64,000 bases of DNA from Brevundimonas sp. G8 (GCF_902506205.1 NZ_LR732816.1:248001-312000), one strand, 5' to 3'. Shown: positions 53,588-62,490, numbered from the stretch's first letter. The notes: generated by a model from the sequence alone, not told the origin. Made by a program: numbers and translations.

Positions 53588-55471
53588 CTAGCCTGCCCGG
53601 AACTGCAGTTCGGCCAGACGCGCATAGAGGCCGCCCTTGGCCACCAGTTGGTCGTGCGTGCCCTCCTCCACCACGCGGCCGTCGTCCATGACGACGATGC
53701 GGTCGGCGCGGAGCACGGTGGCCAGGCGGTGGGCGATGACGATGGTGGTGCGTTCCTCCATGGCCTGGTCGAGAGCAACCTGGACTAGGCGTTCGCTTTC
53801 GGCGTCCAGGGCGCTGGTGGCCTCGTCCAGCAGCAGGATGGGGGCGTCGCGGACCAGGGCGCGGGCGATGGCTAGACGCTGGCGTTGGCCGCCGGACAGG
53901 CTCTTGCCGCGCTCGCCCAAAGGGGTGTCGAAGCCTTGAGGCAGGGCGTCGATGAAGCCCAGGGCCTGGGCCTTGTCGGCGACGATCCGGGCTTCTTCCA
54001 GGGTGGTCGCTTCGCGACCGAAACGGATGTTCTCCAAGGCCGAACCCGAGAATAGCGGCGTTTCCTGCGACACCCAGGCGAAGCGATCGCGCACGGCGAC
54101 GGGATCGGCCTGGCGCACATCGACGCCGTCGACCGAGACCATGCCGCTCTGCGGATCATAGAAACGCAGCAACAGGCGGAAGACGGTGGACTTGCCCGCG
54201 CCGGAGGGACCGACCAGCGCGACGGTCTCGCCCGGCCGCACGGTCAGGCTGAAACCCTTCAAGGCCGGAAGGTCGGGACGACCCGGATAGGAGAAGCCGA
54301 CGGCCGACATCGACACCTCGCCGCGCGGCGGCGAAGGCAGGACCGTGGCGTGGGCCGGGGGCGCGATGCCGGCGACTGCCCGCATCAGCTCCTCGATCCG
54401 CTCCATGGCGCCGGCGGCCTTTTGCACGTCACCCCAGCTTTCGCCCAAGGCGCCCACGGCCCCGGCGGCGAAGACCGACAGCAGGACGAACTGAAGCAGG
54501 GCGCCCGGCGACATGACGCCGGCGACCACGTCCTGGGCTCCCAGCCACAGCACCAGAGTCACCCCGCCGAACATGACGACGATGATCAGGGCGGTCATCC
54601 AGGCCCGCGCCTGCATTCGGGTGAGCGAGGCGGAGAAGGCGTCCTCGACCGCCGCGCCGAAGCGGGCGATGGCGCTCTGTTCGCGCCCGAAGGCCTGGAC
54701 CGTCTCGATGGCGTCCACGCTCTCGCCGGCGAAGCCGACGGCGTTGGCGAACCGATCCTGGGAAGTCACGGTCAGCTTCCTGACCTTGCGACCGAAGATG
54801 AAGATCGGCCCCAGGAGGAAGGGCACGATCAGCAGGACGAAGCCTGTCAGCTTGGGGCTGACGAAGAACAGCAGGGCCACGCCGCCGATCAGGGTCAGGA
54901 AGTTGCGCAGCGCATAGGAGATCGAGGTCGTCATCAGCGTCTCGACCAGGGCGATGTCCGTGGTCAGGCGCGACAGCACCTCACCCGTGCGCATGTGGGC
55001 ATAAAAGGAGGGGTCCAGCGTCAGGATGCGGCCGAACAGGCCCTTTCTCACATCGGCGATAACGCGCTCGCCCGTGCGGGTGACGAAATAGTAGCGGGCG
55101 GCCGTCGCCAGGCCCAGGAACAGGGCGTTGGCGCCCAGCAGCAGGAACCAGATGTTCAGATTGGCGCCGCCGGCCTCGAACCCATGGTCGATGGCCCCAC
55201 GCGCCAGGGCGGTCAGACCCAAGGAGGCGGCGGTGGACAGCAGCAGCCAGAAGACCGCCATCAGGGCATGCCCCTTGTGCCGCATCGCAAAGGGAATCAG
55301 CCGCGCCAGCGGACGGATGTCGCGGCGCTTGGCGCGCTTGGCGCCCGCCTCGGACATCTGATCGGCCAGCAGGGCGCCGGCGCTGGGCCGGCCGTCGAGC
55401 GACGCCACGCCGGGGGCAGGGCCCGAAGCGCGGTTGGCGGAGTGGGCGGATGCGGCGGTGTGATCGGTCAT
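53588..55471 (-). CDS. ABC exporter with fused permease and ATPase (MsbA-related)
   Basis: A 627-aa half-transporter. Residues 60-350 form six membrane segments of the ABC type-1 exporter fold. The ATPase domain (about 385-615) has GPSGAGKS, Q-loop VSQETPLFSG, signature LSGGQRQR and ILLLDEATSALDAESE. The family (TIGR02204-like) exports lipids or other amphiphiles; the substrate cannot be read here. It forms a homodimer. It converges on the phosphodiesterase gene and is divergent from rpmE. Confidence 0.93.
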   Translation of the reverse strand: MTDHTAASAHSANRASGPAPGVASLDGRPSAGALLADQMSEAGAKRAKRRDIRPLARLIPFAMRHKGHALMAVFWLLLSTAASLGLTALARGAIDHGFEAGGANLNIWFLLLGANALFLGLATAARYYFVTRTGERVIADVRKGLFGRILTLDPSFYAHMRTGEVLSRLTTDIALVETLMTTSISYALRNFLTLIGGVALLFFVSPKLTGFVLLIVPFLLGPIFIFGRKVRKLTVTSQDRFANAVGFAGESVDAIETVQAFGREQSAIARFGAAVEDAFSASLTRMQARAWMTALIIVVMFGGVTLVLWLGAQDVVAGVMSPGALLQFVLLSVFAAGAVGALGESWGDVQKAAGAMERIEELMRAVAGIAPPAHATVLPSPPRGEVSMSAVGFSYPGRPDLPALKGFSLTVRPGETVALVGPSGAGKSTVFRLLLRFYDPQSGMVSVDGVDVRQADPVAVRDRFAWVSQETPLFSGSALENIRFGREATTLEEARIVADKAQALGFIDALPQGFDTPLGERGKSLSGGQRQRLAIARALVRDAPILLLDEATSALDAESERLVQVALDQAMEERTTIVIAHRLATVLRADRIVVMDDGRVVEEGTHDQLVAKGGLYARLAELQFRAG

Positions 55472-55605
55472 TTCGCCCGCCTCTTGCCCCGGAACGCCCC
55501 CCGGTGTAAACGCCGCCCCTCATTCCCGCCGGTTTTCTGGCGGGTTTCTCATTTCACGCGCACCGACGGTCGGCATCGTCATCGCGCAGAGACCGGACGA
55601 CGACC

Positions 55606-55830
55606 ATGAAAGCGGATACGCACCCCGACTATCACTTCATCACCGTGGTGATGACCGATGGCAGCTCCTACCAGACCCGTTCGACCTACGGTAAGGAAGG
55701 CGACACGCTGAACTTGGACATCGATCCGTCGACCCACCCGGCCTGGACCGGCGGCAACGCCCACCTGCTGGACCGCGGCGGTCGCGTCTCGCGCTTCAAC
55801 AACAAGTTCGCTGGCTTCATCAAGAAGTAA
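55606..55830 (+). CDS. rpmE: 50S ribosomal protein L31
   Basis: A 74-aa L31 ([20 protein letters not shown]...). No Cys is present, so this is the zinc-independent (C-) form that lets cells save zinc. The family N-terminus and AGFIKK end are intact. The gene is a single unit with its own promoter region. Confidence 0.95.
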   Translation: MKADTHPDYHFITVVMTDGSSYQTRSTYGKEGDTLNLDIDPSTHPAWTGGNAHLLDRGGRVSRFNNKFAGFIKK

Positions 55831-55990
55831 GCGCGTCTTGGCTGCGACATGTCGCAGCAAACGGGTCACGAAGAGCGTCGGTCGCAAGGCCGGCGCTTTT
55901 TGTTTGGCCGGAACACCGATAATGTGGCGGCGTTCGGGTACCAGGGGCGTTGGCCACGCTGGCCGAAGCGATCGAAGAAGCGGACTGGAT

Positions 55991-57553
55991 ATGAATAGAC
56001 GGCAACTGGGTCTGGGCGTCGCCACGGCGGCCATGGCCCTCGGCTCCACGGCGCGCGCGCAGCAGGTCTTCGTGCAGCGCGGACCGGAGGCGACCGCCTT
56101 TTACAACAGCTTCAACGACCAGATTTCGCGCCTGCCCGCGACGCAGCAGGCGGACGTGCGCGCCTTCTATGAGATGAACGGCTGGCGGCCGGTCTGGAAC
56201 GCCGAACGAATGCGCGCCCTGAACGCCGCCGCCGCTCGCGCCGATCGCCACGGCCTGGCGGGAACCGACTATTTCGACTTCGTGGGATTGGCGGCCGATC
56301 CGGCCAGCGCCGACCTGCGCACCACCACCGCCGCCCTCGCCTATGCGCGTGTCCTGGCCGAGGGCAAGGTGCGGCCCGAGACGGTCGAAGACCTGTGGGA
56401 GATGCAGAAGAACCGCGTCGACCTGCCGCGCGGCCTCAGCGACGCGCTGAGCCGCAATGTGCTGGCCAACTGGTACGACGGTCTGGCGCCCACCGACATC
56501 GGCTATCAGAACCTGTCGGCCGGCTATGTACGCTATCGCCGCCTGGCGGCGCAGGGTGGCTGGCCCGCCTTCGCGCCGGGCGGCACCATCGAGCCGGGCA
56601 ATAGTGACCGCCGCATCCCCGCCCTGATCGACCGGCTGACGGCCGAGGGCGATCTGTCGGCCGCCGACGGCGCGCGACTGAAGGCGCAGGGCCTGACCTA
56701 CAACGCCGAACTGCAGCGCGCGGTGCAGGGCTTCCAGAACCGCCACGGCCTGGGCGCCGACGGCCGCGTCGGCACCGGGACCCAACGTTCGCTGGGTGCA
56801 TCGGCCGAGGACCGCGCCCGCCAGATCGCCCTGAACCTGGAACGCCGCCGCTGGCTGAAGCGCGATGTCGCGCCCGAGCGGATCGAGGTCAACACCGCCG
56901 CCGCCATCATGGTTTATTGGAAGGACGGCAAGCCGGTTCACTCCAACCGGGTCGTGGTCGGCTCGGCCGAGAACCAGACGCCCAGCCTGGAGAAGCCGTT
57001 CGCCTCGGTCGTGGCCAATCCGCCCTGGTATGTGCCGGCCGGCATCGCGCGTCGCGAAATCCTGCCCAAGGGTCCGGGCTATCTGGCCGCCAACGACATG
57101 TATGTGAAGGACGGCACGGTCATCCAGCGCGCCGGCCCGCGTTCGGCCTTGGGCTATGTGAAGTTCGAACTGCGTGACAGCTACGCCATCTTCCTGCACG
57201 ACACGCCGTCGAAGGCCGCCTTCAACCTGTCCACGCGTCAGCGCAGCCACGGCTGTGTGCGGGTGCAGAATGCGGTGGAGTTCGCGCGCCTGCTGCTGTC
57301 GCCCGACCCGACCAAGCTGAGCCAGTTCGACACGGCCCAGGACACGCGCGAGACGACGCGCGTCACCACCGGGCGCGAGATTTCGGTGCGGCTGCTGTAC
57401 TGGACCGCCTTCGTGGACGGTCAGGGACGCGTGGCCTTCCGCGAAGATGTCTATGGCCGCGACGACAAGCTGGCCCAGGCGCTGGGCATCGGGGTCAACC
57501 TGCCCAAGCCGGTCGATGACGGCCGCGCCGACGCCAACGACGTCGGGCCGTAG
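55991..57553 (+). CDS. L,D-transpeptidase with peptidoglycan-binding domain (YcbB-like)
   Basis: A 520-aa periplasmic enzyme with a signal peptide (MNRRQLGLGVATAAMALG, ending ARAQ). It contains a scaffold domain with NRHGLGADGRVGTGTQ, a peptidoglycan-binding segment (near 255-275), and a YkuD domain (about 300-470) with catalytic Cys422 (SHGCVRVQN). It forms 3-3 crosslinks in the cell wall or attaches proteins. Codons upstream of the ATG at 55991 are open but not signal-peptide-like. Confidence 0.92.
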   Translation: MNRRQLGLGVATAAMALGSTARAQQVFVQRGPEATAFYNSFNDQISRLPATQQADVRAFYEMNGWRPVWNAERMRALNAAAARADRHGLAGTDYFDFVGLAADPASADLRTTTAALAYARVLAEGKVRPETVEDLWEMQKNRVDLPRGLSDALSRNVLANWYDGLAPTDIGYQNLSAGYVRYRRLAAQGGWPAFAPGGTIEPGNSDRRIPALIDRLTAEGDLSAADGARLKAQGLTYNAELQRAVQGFQNRHGLGADGRVGTGTQRSLGASAEDRARQIALNLERRRWLKRDVAPERIEVNTAAAIMVYWKDGKPVHSNRVVVGSAENQTPSLEKPFASVVANPPWYVPAGIARREILPKGPGYLAANDMYVKDGTVIQRAGPRSALGYVKFELRDSYAIFLHDTPSKAAFNLSTRQRSHGCVRVQNAVEFARLLLSPDPTKLSQFDTAQDTRETTRVTTGREISVRLLYWTAFVDGQGRVAFREDVYGRDDKLAQALGIGVNLPKPVDDGRADANDVGP

Positions 57554-57558
57554 AGGCG

Positions 57559-58074
57559 TTAGCCCCGGAAGGCGGCTTCCAGCAGGACCATCTGGCTGAG
57601 GACGGCGTTTTCGGGCGCCGTCTCCTGGGCGTCCGCATACATGCGGCGATCCAGATAGAGGGTGCGGTCGAACAGCTTTTCCGACCGCACCAGATATTCG
57701 ATCAGGGCGATGGGCAGTTCGGCGTGGCTGGGCTCTGCCTCGATGCGGCGCTCGTTCAGGCGATAGCGCGGCTCGCAGGCCGTTTCCGGCGTCATGTCGT
57801 CCTCGCGCACGGCCCGCTGGACCAGCAGCCAAGAGGCGATCTGCATCAGGCGCGTCGTCAGCTTCATGCTTTCGGCCGCATAGGCCAGGGCGGCGGCGCG
57901 CGACAGCATCTTGGAATCGCGACGGCCCTCGCCGTCCAGATAGGCGGCGGTCTCCTCGACCAGTTCCATGCCTTCGCGGAAGGTGCGGTCGAACAGCTCC
58001 GAACGGGCGAAATCGCGCACGGTGCGGCTGCGGTCAGCGAAGGACGGAGCGGAGGTCATTTGAGCTTTGATCAT
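57559..58074 (-). CDS. rcdA: RcdA-like adaptor of CtrA proteolysis (DUF1465)
   Basis: A 171-aa DUF1465 protein, close in size to Caulobacter RcdA (about 177 aa). Helices FARSELFDRTFREGMELVEE, YLDGEGRRDSKMLSR and MKLTTRLMQIASWLLVQRAV are typical. RcdA delivers CtrA to ClpXP at the pole with CpdR and PopA. The start is the ATG at 58074; an ATG five codons later is possible and neither has a clear Shine-Dalgarno. It ends 5 bp from the convergent L,D-transpeptidase gene and lies next to a DUF1192 gene on the same strand. Confidence 0.88.
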   Translation of the reverse strand: MIKAQMTSAPSFADRSRTVRDFARSELFDRTFREGMELVEETAAYLDGEGRRDSKMLSRAAALAYAAESMKLTTRLMQIASWLLVQRAVREDDMTPETACEPRYRLNERRIEAEPSHAELPIALIEYLVRSEKLFDRTLYLDRRMYADAQETAPENAVLSQMVLLEAAFRG

Positions 58075-58168
58075 TAGGGAAATGCGATTCCGTCCTGCAA
58101 TCGGCCCCTGACGGAACCGTTCGCACGAAAGATGCAACGCTCATGCCATGCCAGCGTGCCATTCGCGA

Positions 58169-58372
58169 TCAGGAACCGAAGTTGAAAAGGGCGTCTGCGG
58201 CGTTTTTCTTGGAGCGTTTGGCCTCGATTGCGCGGCGGGCGCGTCCGATCTCGTCGTCCAGGGCCGCGATCCGCTCTTCCAGATCTTCGATGGAATAGAC
58301 GTCCAGATCCTCGCGCGACAGAGCGCGCAGGGGTTCGCCGCGTTGCGGGCGGGGTTCAATATCTTCGAACAT
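58169..58372 (-). CDS. DUF1192 family protein
   Basis: A 67-aa acidic protein (MFEDIEPRPQRGEPLRALSR, EDLDVYSIEDLEERIAALDDE), which matches DUF1192. A charged coiled-coil follows. The family's role is unknown, but it commonly sits beside rcdA-type genes in alphaproteobacteria. It reads toward rcdA, with 94 bp between. Confidence 0.9.
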   Translation of the reverse strand: MFEDIEPRPQRGEPLRALSREDLDVYSIEDLEERIAALDDEIGRARRAIEAKRSKKNAADALFNFGS

Positions 58373-58460
58373 CGTCGTCGCCTTTCCGCGCTGTCATGGC
58401 CAAGGCGGCCCAGGACCCTTATCTGAACGCCCGGATACGGACGAATGCAAGGGAAGTGCG

Positions 58461-59432
58461 ATGCGCGTGATCGAGATCGAAGGCGGTTCTGGCCCGGCCG
58501 AGGCGCTGAAGATCGCCGAACGCCCCGATCCCGTCGCCGGGCCGGGGCAGGTGCTGATCCGGGTGCGGGCGGCGGGCGTCAACCGGCCCGACCTGTTGCA
58601 GCGAAACGGCGGATACCCCCCTCCCCCCGGCGCGTCGGACGTGCTGGGCCTTGAGGTCGCGGGCGAAATCGCGGGCGTCGGCGAAGGCGTGACGCGCTGG
58701 CAGGTCGGGGATCGGGTCTGCGCACTTCTGGGCGGCGGCGGCTACGCCGAGCAGGCGGTGGTGGATGCGCGGCACGTCTTGCCGATCCCCAAGGGTCTCG
58801 ACTTCGTCCAGGCGGCCGTGCTGCCGGAGACCGTCTTCACCGTCTTCGCCAATGTATTCGAGGGCGGGGCATTGAAAGCCAGCGAGACCCTGCTGATCCA
58901 CGGCGCGACCAGCGGCATCGGCGTGACGGCGATCCAGATGGCCAAGGCGGCCGGCGCGAAGGTGATCGCCACCTCGCGCGGGGCGGATAAGGCCAGGGCG
59001 GCGAAGACACTTGGAGCGGATATCAGCCTGGACGCCTCGGCCGACGATCTGGAAGCGCAGATCAAGGCGGCAGGCGGGGCCGACGTGGTTCTGGACATGG
59101 TGGGGCGAGATTACGCCGCCCTGAACCTGAACAGCCTGAACACCGGCGGGCGGTGGGTGGTCATCGCCTCTCTAACTGGAGCCAAGGTCGAGATGGACTT
59201 GCAGCGGATCATGCTGAAGCGATTGACGCTGACGGGATCGACGCTGCGCAGCCGTCCCACTGACGAAAAGGCCAGGCTGGCCGCCGCTGTCGAGGCGACG
59301 GCCTGGCCCTGGGTCGCGTCCGGCGCGGTCAGACCGCCGGTTCAGGCGGTCTTTTCGTTGGAACAAGCTGCCGATGCGCACGCCGAGCTGGAGGCCGGCG
59401 GGCACATCGGCAAGATCGTCCTGACCGTCTGA
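58461..59432 (+). CDS. NAD(P)H:quinone oxidoreductase (zinc-independent MDR family)
   Basis: A 323-aa medium-chain dehydrogenase/reductase. Motifs: AGVNRPDLLQRNGGYPPPPG, VCALLGGGGYAEQ, HGATSGIGVTAIQMAKAAGA (Rossmann nucleotide site, near 150) and the C-terminal AADAHAELEAGGHIGKIVL. It resembles quinone oxidoreductase QorA/PIG3. The gene is divergent from the DUF1192 gene. Confidence 0.92.
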   Translation: MRVIEIEGGSGPAEALKIAERPDPVAGPGQVLIRVRAAGVNRPDLLQRNGGYPPPPGASDVLGLEVAGEIAGVGEGVTRWQVGDRVCALLGGGGYAEQAVVDARHVLPIPKGLDFVQAAVLPETVFTVFANVFEGGALKASETLLIHGATSGIGVTAIQMAKAAGAKVIATSRGADKARAAKTLGADISLDASADDLEAQIKAAGGADVVLDMVGRDYAALNLNSLNTGGRWVVIASLTGAKVEMDLQRIMLKRLTLTGSTLRSRPTDEKARLAAAVEATAWPWVASGAVRPPVQAVFSLEQAADAHAELEAGGHIGKIVLTV

Positions 59433-59435
59433 GGC

Positions 59436-60032
59436 CTAGTATCGCCCGCCCCCGCGCACGGGGCGCATGGACGAGATGCTGTCGTTGAAGCCGCCGCTCA
59501 GATTGCGGACATCGCCTTCGACGACGCGGCAACGGCCCCGGAACTCGGCGTCGGTGCAGACTTCCCAACGGCCCTGGACGCGGAGCGAGCTGATCCGGTC
59601 GTTGAATGGGGTGCGACCGAGGTTGCGGTCCTCGCTGGTGAACTCGCGCGAAGCGCCGCGGAAGTTGGAGTTTTCATATACGGTGATGGACGAACGGCCC
59701 CAGCCGCCGCCGTTTCCGCCGCCCCAACCCGGACCACCGTTGCCGGGGCCGGGACGACCGGGCTGGGCACCCTCGTAATCGCCACGGAAGCGACCGCAGA
59801 CCAGCAGGCCGTTTTCGTTGTTGATCTCCTCATTGCCGCAGCGCGCCAGCTCGATCGAGGTGCCGCGCATCTGGCCGCGCGTGTCGCGGCAGTCGGCGTA
59901 AAGCCGACCCCGGTTCACATAGGCTTCGGTGCAACTCTGAGCGTAGCCGCCTCTCGGTGCGACGCGTTGCTGTTGCGGCTCGACCGGGGACGACATGGCG
60001 GCCGCAAGGGCCGCAGCGAATAACAGGGACAT
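59436..60032 (-). CDS. Secreted CVNH and beta/gamma-crystallin domain protein
   Basis: A 198-aa protein with an N-terminal signal peptide. Residues 30-85 contain Cys and the GQMRGTSIELARCGNEEINN stretch of CVNH (cyanovirin-type) lectin domains. A Gly-rich linker (about 95-120) joins a beta/gamma-crystallin-like domain (ITVYENSNFRGASREFTSED; WEVCTDAEFRGRCRVVEG). Such folds bind sugars or calcium outside the cell. AGGAGA lies seven bases before the ATG at 60032. Confidence 0.8.
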   Translation of the reverse strand: MSLLFAAALAAAMSSPVEPQQQRVAPRGGYAQSCTEAYVNRGRLYADCRDTRGQMRGTSIELARCGNEEINNENGLLVCGRFRGDYEGAQPGRPGPGNGGPGWGGGNGGGWGRSSITVYENSNFRGASREFTSEDRNLGRTPFNDRISSLRVQGRWEVCTDAEFRGRCRVVEGDVRNLSGGFNDSISSMRPVRGGGRY

Positions 60033-60165
60033 AGTGGTTCTCCTCTCCACAGGCTGTAAGTCTTCACTACCGCGAAGGTTGCGCCGTAGCGGATGAACCG
60101 TTGCTGTATAGGATTGTCGGTCGGCGTTTTCTTTTCAGGCGAATAGGCCTATATCGAAACCCTAC

Positions 60166-60189
60166 GCGCCCGGTCGAAAGGCCGGGCGC
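60166..60189 (+). promoter_or_regulatory. GC-rich hairpin in the trcR leader region
   Basis: GCGCCCGGTC pairs with GGCCGGGCGC around a GAAA tetraloop, with one G-T pair. It lies 64 bp before the trcR start and has no T-run. If transcribed it would be a very stable stem-loop in the 5' leader. Confidence 0.5.
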
Positions 60190-60252
60190 CGTCGTATCCA
60201 ACGCCAGCCGAAGCTCCATTCGGCGGCTTAACAACACCGGGACGAACGCCCC

Positions 60253-60918
60253 ATGAGCGACATTCTGATGCCGAAGGCCACTGCGGTCTGGCTGGTCGAC
60301 AACACCTCCCTCAGTTTCGAGCAGATCGCCGATTTCTGCGGACTGCACCCGCTGGAAGTCCGCGGCATCGCCGACGGCGACGTGGCGCGCGACATCCGCG
60401 GCGTCGATCCCGTCACGGGCGGCCAGCTGACGCGCGAAGAGCTGGACAAGGCCCAGGGCGACGAGAACTACCGGATGAAGGCCATCGTCAGCCGTCACGC
60501 CGAACTGATGAAGTCGGCCAAGCCGGCCCCGAAATACACGCCGGTCTCGCGTCGTCAGGACCGCCCGGACGCCATCGCCTGGTTTGTGCGTAATCACCCG
60601 GAAGTGACCGACGCCCAGATCGCCAAGATGCTGGGGACGACCAAGTCCACCATCGAGAGCGTGCGCAACCGTACCCACTGGAACAGCGCCAACATCAAGC
60701 CTGTCGATCCCGTGACACTGGGCCTGGTCGGCCAGCTGGCCTTGGACGAAATCGTCAAGAAGGCCGCCGACAAGAAGACCAAGGACGACCTCAAGAAGGG
60801 CGGCGGCACCATCCAGCCCGTCGAACAGGTCGAGGCCGAGCCTGAGTTCGTGCCGGAAGCCCGCCAGCGTCCGACCGCAGAACCGACCGCAGCCTCGGTG
60901 TTCGGCACCAAGGACTAA
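60253..60918 (+). CDS. trcR: Cell-cycle transcriptional regulator TrcR (DUF1013)
   Basis: A 221-aa DUF1013 protein (PKATAVWLVDNTSLSFEQIA, DFCGLHPLEVRGIADGDVA, RPDAIAWFVRNHPEVTDAQI, AKMLGTTKSTIESVRNR). The family is annotated as TrcR, a conserved alphaproteobacterial cell-cycle transcription regulator. The C-terminal 50 residues are charged and disordered. A repeat element follows and no partner gene is adjacent. Confidence 0.92.
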   Translation: MSDILMPKATAVWLVDNTSLSFEQIADFCGLHPLEVRGIADGDVARDIRGVDPVTGGQLTREELDKAQGDENYRMKAIVSRHAELMKSAKPAPKYTPVSRRQDRPDAIAWFVRNHPEVTDAQIAKMLGTTKSTIESVRNRTHWNSANIKPVDPVTLGLVGQLALDEIVKKAADKKTKDDLKKGGGTIQPVEQVEAEPEFVPEARQRPTAEPTAASVFGTKD

Positions 60919-60926
60919 AACACATC

Positions 60927-61074
60927 GTCTCCTCCCCACAACGTGGGGAGGGGGACCGCGTAGCGGTGGAGGGGCTCTTCAAGTCCCACAGGCGCCTGCG
61001 ATGCGGTGAAGAACCCCTCCGTCACGGCGCGAAGACGCGCCGCGCCACCTCCCCATTTCATGGGGAGGAGACAG
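60927..61074. repeat. Palindromic dispersed repeat element, copy 2 (inverted)
   Basis: About 148 bp between trcR and the DUF465 gene, in the opposite orientation to the copy at 52361. It starts GTCTCCTCCCC and ends GGGGAGGAGACAG, with terminal hairpins. It shares the core with copy 1, with about eight substitutions. Located 8 bp after the trcR stop, so it may act as the transcript end. Confidence 0.85.
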
Positions 61075-61082
61075 CACGAAAA

Positions 61083-61112
61083 ACGGCCCCGGAGAGCGAT
61101 CTCCGGGGCCGT
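61083..61112. terminator. Bidirectional terminator, main use for the DUF465 gene
   Basis: A perfect 13-bp stem (ACGGCCCCGGAGA / TCTCCGGGGCCGT) with loop GCGA. The minus strand continues TTTTT beyond it, as expected for the minus-strand DUF465 gene 25 bp away; the plus side has a weaker TCGTTTT. Confidence 0.9.
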
Positions 61113-61136
61113 CGTCGTTTTCAGGCAGGTCGGTCG

Positions 61137-61310
61137 CTAGTGCGCCCGCGCCTCCAGACTGGTGATTTCTTCCTTTAGCCGAAGCTTCTTCTGCTTCAGC
61201 GCCCTGACCTGCAACGGATCCGTGGACGGGCGGGTAAGTTCCTTCTGGATGGTCTCATCCAGACTGCGATGACGATTACCCAGTTCGCGAATACGAGCCT
61301 CGATGGTCAT
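61137..61310 (-). CDS. DUF465 (YdcH-like) protein
   Basis: A 57-aa coiled-coil protein beginning MTIEARIREL and ending SLEARAH. KQKKLRLKEEIT is the conserved DUF465 helix. GGAGG lies eight bases before the ATG. Family members are short helical proteins with no settled role. A second DUF465 gene lies at 62526, facing the other way beyond ubiX. Confidence 0.9.
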   Translation of the reverse strand: MTIEARIRELGNRHRSLDETIQKELTRPSTDPLQVRALKQKKLRLKEEITSLEARAH

Positions 61311-61426
61311 GGCTTGCGCCTCCTCAGGTTAGGGACCAGTAGAGTGAGCGCCCGGTTTGGCAGGCTGTGGAATCACTTTCCAGTGACAGCCGGTCTCGCC
61401 GGACCCCACGGAGGCTGACCCCCAAA

Positions 61427-62026
61427 ATGGTCGATGATGTGAACGGAGCCATACGGAACCCGCCCGCCCGGATGGTGGTCGGAATTTCAGGGGCTTCCGG
61501 AGCGATCTACGGCGTGCGCATGCTGGACGCGCTGAACGACCTGGGCGTCGAGAGCCATCTGGTGGTGACCAAGGCCGCCCTGCTCACATTGTCGCAGGAG
61601 ACGGATCTGTCGCCCGACGACCTGACGTCCAAGGCGTCCGTCGTTCACAAACTGGCCGACGTGGGCGCGACCATCGCCTCCGGCTCGTTCCGCACCCTGG
61701 GCATGATCGTGGCGCCCTGCTCGGTCAAGACGATGAGCGAGATCGCCACGGGCGTGACCTCCAGCCTGCTGACGCGGGCGGCGGACGTGACGCTGAAGGA
61801 ACGGCGGCCGCTGGTTCTGATGGTGCGCGAGACGCCGTTCCACCTGGGCCACCTGCGCACCATGACGGCCCTGACGGAGATGGGCGCGATCATCGCCCCG
61901 CCCCTGCCCGCCCTTTACGCCAAGCCCGCGTCGATCCTGGAGATGGTGGATCAGTCAGTCGGGCGAACGCTGGATTTGTTCGGCCTGGACTGGGGCGCGG
62001 TGCGGCGTTGGGAGGGGCTGAAATAA
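61427..62026 (+). CDS. ubiX: Flavin prenyltransferase UbiX
   Basis: A 199-aa enzyme that makes prenylated FMN for UbiD-type decarboxylases in ubiquinone synthesis. Motifs: VVGISGASGAIYGVRMLDAL near the start, APCSVKTMSEIATGVTSSL (active-site region) and PPLPALYAKPASILEMVDQS. The ATG at 61427 is preceded by GGAGG eleven bases away; the frame opens earlier but not in family form. Its stop overlaps the next start (TAATG). Confidence 0.95.
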   Translation: MVDDVNGAIRNPPARMVVGISGASGAIYGVRMLDALNDLGVESHLVVTKAALLTLSQETDLSPDDLTSKASVVHKLADVGATIASGSFRTLGMIVAPCSVKTMSEIATGVTSSLLTRAADVTLKERRPLVLMVRETPFHLGHLRTMTALTEMGAIIAPPLPALYAKPASILEMVDQSVGRTLDLFGLDWGAVRRWEGLK

Positions 62027-62490
62027 TGCGGCTGTGGGATTGGGCCGTCGCCGCCTATAGCGCGCCGGGCGTGGGCGAGGCCTGTCTGGGGCTGCAGGAC
62101 AGTCATGAGCAGAACGTGCCGGTATTGTTGTGGTCCGGCTGGGTCGCGGCGACCGGCCGCAAGCCGGATGCGGAGACCATCGAGGCCGCCTGCGACACCG
62201 CCCGCGCCTGGGACAGCGTCGTCGTCGCGCCCCTGCGTTCGGTTCGCCGCACGCTGAAAGCCCCCATCCCCGACATCGACGACGGCCCACGCGAGGCGGT
62301 TCGAAACCGCATCAAGGCGTTGGAGCTTGAGGCGGAAAGACACCTGCTGGAGGCGCTAGAGGCGCTGGCGCCCGAACCCGCCGGCCCGGCTCGACCGGCC
62401 ATTGACGCCCTGGTCGCCACGGCGAGGGTCTGGGCTTCCGTCACGCCACGACCGGCGCTGATCCGCCTTGCCGACGCCCTTCCGGCCTGA
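62026..62490 (+). CDS. TIGR02444 family protein
   Basis: A 154-aa protein (MRLWDWAVAAYSAPGVGEAC; LWSGWVAATGRKPDAETIEA; LRSVRRTLKAPIPDI) of a small family often found beside ubiquinone genes. No catalytic motif is known. It starts one base before the end of the ubiX stop, so the two are translationally coupled. Confidence 0.88.
   Translation: MRLWDWAVAAYSAPGVGEACLGLQDSHEQNVPVLLWSGWVAATGRKPDAETIEAACDTARAWDSVVVAPLRSVRRTLKAPIPDIDDGPREAVRNRIKALELEAERHLLEALEALAPEPAGPARPAIDALVATARVWASVTPRPALIRLADALPA

Noticed and set aside
55820-57832. A 670-codon minus-strand frame opposite the L,D-transpeptidase gene
   Set aside because: The plus strand carries a clear signal peptide and catalytic SHGCVR motif; the antisense frame has none.
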